Origin: Ruminococcus sp. | GTDB lineage: Bacteria; Bacillota; Clostridia; Oscillospirales; Ruminococcaceae | Assembly: GCA_023667165.1 (NCBI GenBank) | Contig: JAMPAO010000132.1 | Span: 1-6,170 of the forward strand | DNA length: 6,170 bases | Direction of reading: 5' to 3' | In this document: one piece after another, positions 1 to 4,719 of the stretch | Position numbering within the stretch: position 1 is the stretch's first letter | Layout of the letters: every line of letters starts with the position of its first letter | Notes under the pieces: generated by a model | Seen by the model: the letters and a program-made list of their open reading frames with translations, nothing else | What the model was told of the DNA's origin: nothing | The model's database searches: none | Translations under genes and position numbers: made by a program

Positions 1-63
1 CAAAATGATAATAAAATAAAACAAATAAAGAAAATATTAACTAATTTTTTTGCGCTTATTCTG

Positions 64-95
64 TTGACATATGGGCAAAAAAGGTGTATTATAAT
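64..95 (+). promoter_or_regulatory. Probable sigma-A promoter for the bactofilin operon
   Basis: A perfect -35 hexamer TTGACA lies at 64-69. Seventeen bases later is TATTAT (87-92), which overlaps a perfect TATAAT at 90-95 (20-base spacing). The surroundings are very AT-rich (1-120), unlike the genes. Transcription would begin near 98-103 and give an untranslated leader of about 90-95 bases before the first gene at 195. Bases 1-63 hold only AT-rich sequence with a run of seven T at 45-51. I see no convincing GC-rich terminator stem before that run. No operator or riboswitch fold is evident in the leader. Confidence 0.75.
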
Positions 96-153
96 ATAGA
101 GTATATATGTGCGCTTTACGCAGATTTGATTTTTTCGCTTGATTTTCGGCGGC

Positions 154-162
154 AGAAAGGAG
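154..162 (+). promoter_or_regulatory. Strong Shine-Dalgarno-like site without a well-placed start
   Basis: AGAAAGGAG at 154-162 is the only good ribosome-binding match upstream of the first gene, but it ends 32 bases before the ATG at 195, too far for direct use. An in-frame TAA at 186-188 excludes extending the gene upstream to it. The only usable start nearby is TTG at 175-177 (12-base spacing). It opens an 18-codon frame ending at TAA 229-231 and overlapping the start of the first gene out of frame. This may be a leader peptide coupled to the gene, or chance. Confidence 0.35.
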
Positions 163-194
163 CGGATCCGAGCATTGTCGGGTCGTAATATATT

Positions 195-1310
195 ATGTAC
201 TTCGGAAGCGTTAGATTTTTCAGGCATTTAATATTGACTGTCGTGTTCGGCTGGCTGGGTATCGCTACGGTGCTGGCGGTGTTTTTTGCGGTTAAATGTC
301 ATATGATGTCGCAGGAGAACGATCGGGACGATAACGAACCGCTGACTATGGCGGAGCATATCGGCAATATGGCTGACGACGGGTATTCCTCGGTGGATAT
401 CCTTGAATATATCAGAAGAAACGACAGCAGCGCGTTCGCAAGCGTTGCCGAGGCAGCTCTCGGACTTCCCGCCGCAGCCCCTGTCCGTGATAATGACGGA
501 AGCGTGAATGTATCTTCGGGCGAGGACAGCGAGGAGGACGCGGTGATCATCACCCCTCCCGACGATGAGAGCGCAGCCGTGACCGAGCGGACGGAGCAAG
601 ACGGGCAGACAGACCAAACAGGCGGAGGCGGCGGAGCGGAATATCCCTATCCCGATATGTTCTCCCCTGCGCTGACCTCTTCGGCTGCCGCCGAAAAACC
701 GGAGATAACGTCAAAAACCGTGTTTCTTACCTTTGAGGGCGAGGTATCGGAAAATACAGCCGATATACTTACCATAATGAACAGGCAGAACGTAACCGGA
801 GTTCTGCTGGTGCCGGATAAGGGACTTATACCCGAACAGAACGAGGAAAACAGGGACATCCTGAGATTGGCCGTATCGCAGGGCTGCGAGGTCGGCGTGT
901 TTGCGGGCGGAGATATGAGCTTTTCAAGCAAGGACGAGTATATGCGGGAGTTTGCCGCCGTATATGAAAGGCTTTCCGCCGTGTGCGGCGCGCCAAGACT
1001 TTACAGGATCCCCGACAGTGCGGAGATGTCCGCCGAGGTCAGACGGGAGATAAAGGCAGAGCTTGAGAGCAGAGGCTTTGAGGAGTGCGTTTACAACGCC
1101 GAAACGCTGGACGGTCTGGGTCTTGGCTGGCAGGCGATATTCGACGCTTCGACGGAAAATGTCAAAGGCAATACCGAGGCGGGCAGACCCAGCGCGATTC
1201 ACTTCGGCAGCAGCTACAGCTCCGTTACCGCCGCAGAGGATATTATTACCGAGCTTAAAGAGAACGGCTATTCCTTTGAGCTTTATACAAGCGCGGAGGA
1301 TATCCGGTGA
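195..1310 (+). CDS. Membrane-anchored NodB/polysaccharide-deacetylase-like protein, probably catalytically inactive
   Basis: This 371-residue protein has a short basic N-terminus, one membrane helix at about residues 11-33, and then an exported part. A helical stretch (about 48-92) and a low-complexity acidic linker with five glycines (143-147) lead to a C-terminal domain at about 172-371 that follows the NodB deacetylase pattern. The strand KTVFLTF (174-180) normally continues as TFDDG, but here reads TFEGE (179-183). The metal-binding block normally like HEIGNHTYSH is CEVGVFAGGD (231-240), so both metal histidines are replaced (F236, D240). The usual RPPYG is RIPDS (271-275). The late LHD motif may survive only as I335-H336. 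The domain probably keeps the fold as a binding module without metal-dependent deacetylation; that role is inferred. The helix lacks a clear signal-peptidase site, so it should remain as an anchor. The ATG at 195 is chosen because an in-frame stop sits at 186-188, although no good ribosome site is near. The bactofilin gene starts 26 bases downstream. Confidence 0.8.
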   Translation: MYFGSVRFFRHLILTVVFGWLGIATVLAVFFAVKCHMMSQENDRDDNEPLTMAEHIGNMADDGYSSVDILEYIRRNDSSAFASVAEAALGLPAAAPVRDNDGSVNVSSGEDSEEDAVIITPPDDESAAVTERTEQDGQTDQTGGGGGAEYPYPDMFSPALTSSAAAEKPEITSKTVFLTFEGEVSENTADILTIMNRQNVTGVLLVPDKGLIPEQNEENRDILRLAVSQGCEVGVFAGGDMSFSSKDEYMREFAAVYERLSAVCGAPRLYRIPDSAEMSAEVRREIKAELESRGFEECVYNAETLDGLGLGWQAIFDASTENVKGNTEAGRPSAIHFGSSYSSVTAAEDIITELKENGYSFELYTSAEDIR

Positions 1311-1336
1311 TCAACTCGGAAAGGATGGATTGAGAA

Positions 1337-2335
1337 ATGAGCTTAAAGGATAACTTTAACCAGGCTGTTAAGGAAATTCTGAAAAAAGACGGCCTTGTGG
1401 GCGACGACCTTTCAAAAGGCTCCAAAAAAAAGACCGAGATAGATAAATTTATGGGGGAAACGCCTGTTCCGGGAAATATAAGCGAACGTCTGACTCCCGG
1501 CTCCGTACCGGAAAATCCGCCGGCTGCGGCGTCTGCCGCCGAGCAGGGATATGCCACAAACTACAGCGAAAAGCTTGCCGCTCCGTCGGCTGAGGATTTC
1601 AGACAGTCGGTACATAAGCAGAGCGCGGATCCCTTCGCCGAGGAGATGGGCGGACGGGTGGACGAATACGCTTCTTCTCCGTTTTCCGACAATTCCGATC
1701 AAACCGGAAGAAGCTTTGAATATCAGCCGCGAACCGACGAACCGCGCGCGTCGGGGCAAACGGTATCATCCTACGGCGGAGGCGGGGGATATAACCCTCC
1801 GCCCAGAAATCCCCTTGCCGGAGCTTCGGTATTCAGAGGGGGACGTCCTCCGGAAACGCCGTATTACGAAACGGAGGAAACTACCGTCATTTCCCGCAAC
1901 ACAAGGATCAGCGGCGATATAAGCTCCTTTGCCAACGTGACCGTGGAGGGCAGCGTTCAGGGCGACGTGAAGCTGACGAAGAACATTTCCGTTTCCGGAA
2001 AGATCGTCGGAAATATCGAGTGCAACAACGCGGTAATGGCGGGAGCGCAGATGCAGGGCAGCATTGCCTCGAAAGGGCAGGTGCAGATCGACCATGACAC
2101 TGTGCTGCTGGGAAATATAGACACTCAGTACCTTGACCTTAACGGCAGGATCAAGGGCAATGTTGACGTGGGCGGAAAAGCCGAGTTCAAAAACGACGCC
2201 GTTATTGTGGGAGATATTACGGCTTCCACCATTTCCGTCATTGACGGAGCGGTCATAAAGGGTTATGTAAATACCACCTTTATGCAGGAAAGCACCTCGA
2301 ACGTATTTCCCGAGGCAATAACCGTAGAAGCGTAA
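1337..2335 (+). CDS. Bactofilin (polymer-forming cytoskeletal protein) with a long disordered N-terminal extension
   Basis: Residues about 181-315 of 332 form a bactofilin (DUF583) domain, the right-handed beta-helix that polymerises into cytoplasmic, often membrane-associated filaments without nucleotide. The helical turns are visible as recurring G-[DNS]-[IV] tripeptides at residues 193, 209, 225, 241, 259, 274 and 292, spaced 15-18 apart. Bactofilins are usually about 110-200 residues. This one adds about 180: an apparently amphipathic helix at 2-17 (F7, V11, I14, L15) followed by a basic stretch (KGSKKK, 27-32), then a Pro/Ser/Gly-rich disordered segment with five glycines at 147-151. The first helix could be a membrane or partner contact (inferred). 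There is no transmembrane segment. In other bacteria bactofilins scaffold wall-modifying enzymes and set cell shape or division features. The upstream wall-enzyme-like protein fits that theme. The start ATG has AAGGA at 1321-1325, a rather long 11-base spacing. Confidence 0.95.
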   Translation: MSLKDNFNQAVKEILKKDGLVGDDLSKGSKKKTEIDKFMGETPVPGNISERLTPGSVPENPPAAASAAEQGYATNYSEKLAAPSAEDFRQSVHKQSADPFAEEMGGRVDEYASSPFSDNSDQTGRSFEYQPRTDEPRASGQTVSSYGGGGGYNPPPRNPLAGASVFRGGRPPETPYYETEETTVISRNTRISGDISSFANVTVEGSVQGDVKLTKNISVSGKIVGNIECNNAVMAGAQMQGSIASKGQVQIDHDTVLLGNIDTQYLDLNGRIKGNVDVGGKAEFKNDAVIVGDITASTISVIDGAVIKGYVNTTFMQESTSNVFPEAITVEA

Positions 2336-2421
2336 GCGGCACGGAGATCCATACAGGAAACAGGCTGCTTTCGGCTGATTTTCGGAACACAAAATATACT
2401 GCGAAAGGAAGAGCATGACCA

Positions 2422-3642
2422 ATGGCGGATAAGGATATACTTAATGTCGGCGCAGATAATTTAGATGATTTTGAACTTCCCCCCCTGCCCAAGCTGCCGC
2501 CGAAAAAAACGGAGAACGGCGTTGAGGACGCGCCAAAGGCGGAAAATATTGACAACAAGCTGCCTCCTTTGCCGCCAAAGACGGTGGATAATTCCCTTGA
2601 CGAGATAACGGATATTCCTGCGGACGCGGATCTGCCGCCGATGCCGAAAAAAACGGCTGCAAATTCACTTGATGAAATATCCGCTCCTCCCGAAAGCGCC
2701 GTTTATGAGGACAACCGCGCAGGCGCGGCTGAAATAGATACGTCGGGCGACGATTTCGAGCTTCCGCCTTTGCCGGAAATAAAAAAGGAAAAGTCCGACG
2801 AGGAGATATTTGATTTTGAGGAAACCGAGCCGGAGCCGGATACCGTAACGGAATCCCGCTTTGAGTTTACGGAGGATTACAGCGGCGAGATCGACGATAT
2901 CGTCCTCGGAGATCTGGAGGAAGAGGATATAGTTGTAGACGAGGCTACCGCCCTTGCGCCTCTTACTTCGGGGCGGGAGGCGTCGGCAAGGAATATAAAG
3001 GAAAGCGTCCGTCTTAACGATATGGCAATGGAACTGCAGGGCAGACCTGTGCTGGACGATCTCAGCGACGATTACACGGAGCCTAAAAAGAAAGCGGTTT
3101 CCCTTGTGGAACGCGATAAGCTGGACGACGATGAAAAGCGGGTCCTGAAGCAGCGCCTTGAGGAGGATCTGAGCAAGCGTCCGGAAAATTTCAATGCAAG
3201 AGCAAGCCGGAATATGTATAACAGGCTCATGGAGGAAAAAAATCTGAAGATCGCTCAGAAAGGCTTTGCTATCTCTGTCATACCAATACTTATGGGTCTT
3301 GGCTCGGCGGTCATCGCGTTTTTGAAGCTCAATTGGGGAGATTACCTGTGGTTTCAGTATGTGGCAATGTTTATGGTGGTTGCCGCACTGCTGCTGTTTG
3401 CAAAGTCAAAGCACATAAAAATGCTTTCCACGGCGTTATATGCGGTATGTCTGCTGCTTTATGTGGGTCCGGGACTTGTGCTGTTTGTTCTTGACGAGGA
3501 AATGCGGGAATCTCCGGATATGATAGTACATCTGATCTTTGCGGTAGCCGCTTCCGCTCTTAATATAATTTCCATAATTATTCTGTCGAAAAATGAAGCG
3601 GTCAATGTTTATTACAATACCAAGTTTTCGCGAAAGCGGTAA
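2422..3642 (+). CDS. Unrecognised four-helix membrane protein with acidic proline-motif cytoplasmic tail
   Basis: I do not recognise a family for this 406-residue protein. Residues 1-180 are acidic and apparently disordered. They carry four LPP(L/M)P motifs (19-23, 47-51, 71-75, 114-118) and a very acidic stretch at about 121-176. Residues 185-278 look helical and charged (for example around DEKRVLKQRLEEDL, 237-250) and may form a coiled coil. The C-terminus has four hydrophobic segments at about 281-303, 309-327, 333-357 and 367-389, ending in a basic tail KFSRKR. An even number of helices, no signal peptide and basic residues on the tail side suggest both termini are cytoplasmic. It would then be placed to contact the bactofilin through its proline motifs (inference). 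The gene follows the bactofilin by 86 bases, a gap in which I see no clear promoter or terminator. AAAGGAAG at 2404-2411 is the ribosome site. The ATG at 2415 is in another frame and hits a stop, so 2422 is the start. Confidence 0.8.
   Translation: MADKDILNVGADNLDDFELPPLPKLPPKKTENGVEDAPKAENIDNKLPPLPPKTVDNSLDEITDIPADADLPPMPKKTAANSLDEISAPPESAVYEDNRAGAAEIDTSGDDFELPPLPEIKKEKSDEEIFDFEETEPEPDTVTESRFEFTEDYSGEIDDIVLGDLEEEDIVVDEATALAPLTSGREASARNIKESVRLNDMAMELQGRPVLDDLSDDYTEPKKKAVSLVERDKLDDDEKRVLKQRLEEDLSKRPENFNARASRNMYNRLMEEKNLKIAQKGFAISVIPILMGLGSAVIAFLKLNWGDYLWFQYVAMFMVVAALLLFAKSKHIKMLSTALYAVCLLLYVGPGLVLFVLDEEMRESPDMIVHLIFAVAASALNIISIIILSKNEAVNVYYNTKFSRKR
2464..2775 (+). repeat. Coding repeats of LPPLP-type motifs
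   Basis: Within the preceding membrane-protein gene, DDFELPPLP occurs twice (residues 15-23 and 110-118). Between them lie two 21-residue copies at residues 46-66 and 70-90, matching at 13 of 21 positions with a 24-residue (72-base) period. Each runs from LPP(L/M)P into a shared NSLDEI core (57-62 and 81-86). The DNA is diverged between copies while the motif is kept, as expected for an old duplication under protein-level selection rather than a recent expansion. Confidence 0.8.
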
Positions 3643-3671
3643 TTTCCGCCCGAAAAAATGATAAAATAACG

Positions 3672-3728
3672 CCCCCGATAGAAAGTACGGCTTTCGATCT
3701 CTGCCGTGATTCTATCGGGGGTCTTTTT
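3672..3728. terminator. Rho-independent terminator, probably bidirectional
   Basis: A perfect 12-base-pair stem (CCCCCGATAGAA at 3672-3683 with its complement at 3710-3721) encloses a second 5-pair stem (ACGGC 3687-3691 with GCCGT 3703-3707). On the + strand it is followed by TCTTTTT (3722-3728), a textbook terminator 29 bases after the membrane-protein gene. On the - strand the stem is followed by a T-rich stretch (complement of 3651-3671, including six T in a row), so it can also end the opposing transcript. The - strand hydrolase stop codon (3727-3729) overlaps the + strand T-tract. Confidence 0.93.
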
Positions 3729-4392
3729 ATATTATATTTCTTACAAATTCTATACCGCTGTCTTTCATCAGCTTATATGCGGCTATATTGCACAGATCGC
3801 TGCCGTGAAAGGGCGCATCGTAGGTTTCTACGCAGCTTACGGGAACGATTATCCGCACCTGCCTGTCCCTTTGCGTAAAATAGGTTTTAAGCGCAAGGCA
3901 GAACTGCATAACGCAGATATCCGTGCAGTCGCCCGTGACGATGAAGGTTTCCGTTTCGGGGCGGCTCTTGAGCAGCTCCCTGAATTTATCCTCGTGAAAT
4001 CCGTTGGTTGAATTTTTCGGGATAAGGACATAACCGCCGATATCCTTTAGTTCCTTTACCACCTCGGATTCATCCGTTCCCTCGATACAGTGGGGAGGAA
4101 AGGAAAGGAATTCCGCCGCGCCCTCCCCGTGACAGTCCGCAAAGGCGGCGGCAGGAATATGTGCTTCGCTGCATTTCCTTAAAAGCTCGGCGTTTGCGGG
4201 AATAATATCTCCCACGCGTTCGGCAGCCATAGCGCCCTCGTTTATAAAGCCGTTGATTATATCCACGAATACCGCCATGGAAGTTCGGGGGTCAAGACCG
4301 TCAAGTTCGGCGTCGGGCAGGCTTTCTATCTCCGCAATGAGCTTTTTGCTGTCCTCCGTTATCCTTTGGACGGCGTTTTCCGTAAATTTCAC
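3727..4392 (-). CDS. Isochorismatase-family cysteine hydrolase, nicotinamidase-like
   Basis: This 221-residue protein has the family's Asp-Lys-Cys catalytic triad in order: D44 in VFVDIINGF, K126 in IPKNSTNGF, and C160 in TGDCTDICVMQ. Features typical of nicotinamidases (PncA) are also present: FADCH with likely metal ligands D86 and H88, and FPPHCIEGT (98-106) with H101, matching the PPHC-x-GT block of PncA. The predicted reaction is nicotinamide to nicotinate plus ammonia in cytoplasmic NAD+ salvage, but relatives act on other amides, so substrate is not certain. The protein carries about 38 residues before the first core strand, longer than most members. The start is GTG at 4392-4390, supported by a strong AGGAGG nine bases upstream. 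A nearer ATG (4397-4395) is out of frame and stops at once. It is the last gene of the - strand group, 25 bases after the small protein gene. Confidence 0.87.
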   Translation of the reverse strand: MKFTENAVQRITEDSKKLIAEIESLPDAELDGLDPRTSMAVFVDIINGFINEGAMAAERVGDIIPANAELLRKCSEAHIPAAAFADCHGEGAAEFLSFPPHCIEGTDESEVVKELKDIGGYVLIPKNSTNGFHEDKFRELLKSRPETETFIVTGDCTDICVMQFCLALKTYFTQRDRQVRIIVPVSCVETYDAPFHGSDLCNIAAYKLMKDSGIEFVRNII

Positions 4393-4401
4393 AGCATATC
4401 A

Positions 4402-4407
4402 CCTCCT
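4402..4407 (-). promoter_or_regulatory. Ribosome-binding site fixing the GTG start of the cysteine hydrolase
   Basis: The - strand reads AGGAGGTGAT across 4407-4398, a near-perfect match to the 16S anti-SD. The AGGAGG core ends nine bases before GTG at 4392. The intervening ATG is only four bases from the core and runs ATG-CTG-TGA, so it cannot be the gene start. Confidence 0.9.
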
Positions 4408-4417
4408 GCGGCTCGGG

Positions 4418-4636
4418 TCACTTTTTTCCGAATAATCCGCTCAGCGTATCCTTTACGCCGCCGACGGAAATTTTGGCTTTAACGCCGTCGATTATCTTAT
4501 TCACCGCGTCGTTGGGCAGATCGACGCCCAGAACGCTCTCAACGGCGGAAACGGGATCGCTTTTGAATTTATCCGCAAAGGTCTTGTCCGAGCGAATCTT
4601 TTCCGATATTTCTTCAATTTTTGCTTTGATATCCAT
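4418..4636 (-). CDS. Small helical protein of unknown function (72 residues)
   Basis: The likely start is ATG at 4636-4634, because AGGAGG (complement of 4648-4653) lies 11 bases upstream. A longer reading from 4684 would add 16 residues, translate through this ribosome site and has no site of its own. The protein is lysine- and acid-rich with no signal peptide or membrane helix. It appears to be helix (2-14), a short SDKTFADKFKSDP segment (16-28), a second helix, GVDLP (37-41), a third helix, then a Gly-containing tail ending GLFGKK. The order 'DP, helix, Gly-x-x-LP, helix' resembles Nif11/nitrile-hydratase-type leader domains of ribosomal peptides, but no core peptide or modifying enzyme is nearby, so I treat the likeness as structural only. 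It lies 83 bases after guaB and 25 bases before the hydrolase, so it is probably co-transcribed with the latter. Confidence 0.78.
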   Translation of the reverse strand: MDIKAKIEEISEKIRSDKTFADKFKSDPVSAVESVLGVDLPNDAVNKIIDGVKAKISVGGVKDTLSGLFGKK

Positions 4637-4647
4637 ATTTAAAAATA

Positions 4648-4653
4648 CCTCCT
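4648..4653 (-). promoter_or_regulatory. Ribosome-binding site fixing the start of the small protein
   Basis: The - strand reads AGGAGG (complement of CCTCCT at 4648-4653), followed after 11 bases by ATG at 4636-4634. It sits inside the longer open frame that begins at 4684, which argues for the internal ATG as the real start. Confidence 0.85.
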
Positions 4654-4681
4654 GTTTAGAGTAAAGACGCGAGAGGGATCC

Positions 4682-4696
4682 CAAGCCTGCGGCTTG
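4682..4696 (-). other. Small hairpin between guaB and the small protein gene
   Basis: CAAGCC and GGCTTG form a six-pair stem with a three-base loop, 23 bases after the guaB stop on the - strand. No T-tract follows (the next bases are GGATCCC), so it does not qualify as an intrinsic terminator. It could stabilise the guaB 3' end or be a processing point. The rest of the 83-base gap holds the ribosome site of the next gene and no clear promoter. Confidence 0.4.
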
Positions 4697-4719
4697 ATGT
4701 GTGTTTATTGCCGTGATTA

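Noticed and set aside
30..52. Possible terminator at the run of T (45-51) near the left edge
   Set aside because: The flanking sequence is almost all A/T and forms no stable GC-containing stem.
2336..2421. Possible promoter (TATACT at 2395-2400) before the membrane-protein gene
   Set aside because: No -35 match at 16-18 bases upstream, and the start of transcription would fall at or inside the ribosome site, leaving almost no leader.
1766..2422. Long open frame on the - strand (218 codons) opposite the bactofilin gene
   Set aside because: It is a shadow of the bactofilin reading frame: no recognisable family, histidine/glycine-rich composition typical of antisense frames, and the + strand product is unmistakable.
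4418..4684. Longer 88-residue version of the small protein, starting at 4684
   Set aside because: The strong AGGAGG lies within this extension, 11 bases before an internal ATG, while the upstream ATG has no ribosome site; the extra 16 residues look like untranslated leader.
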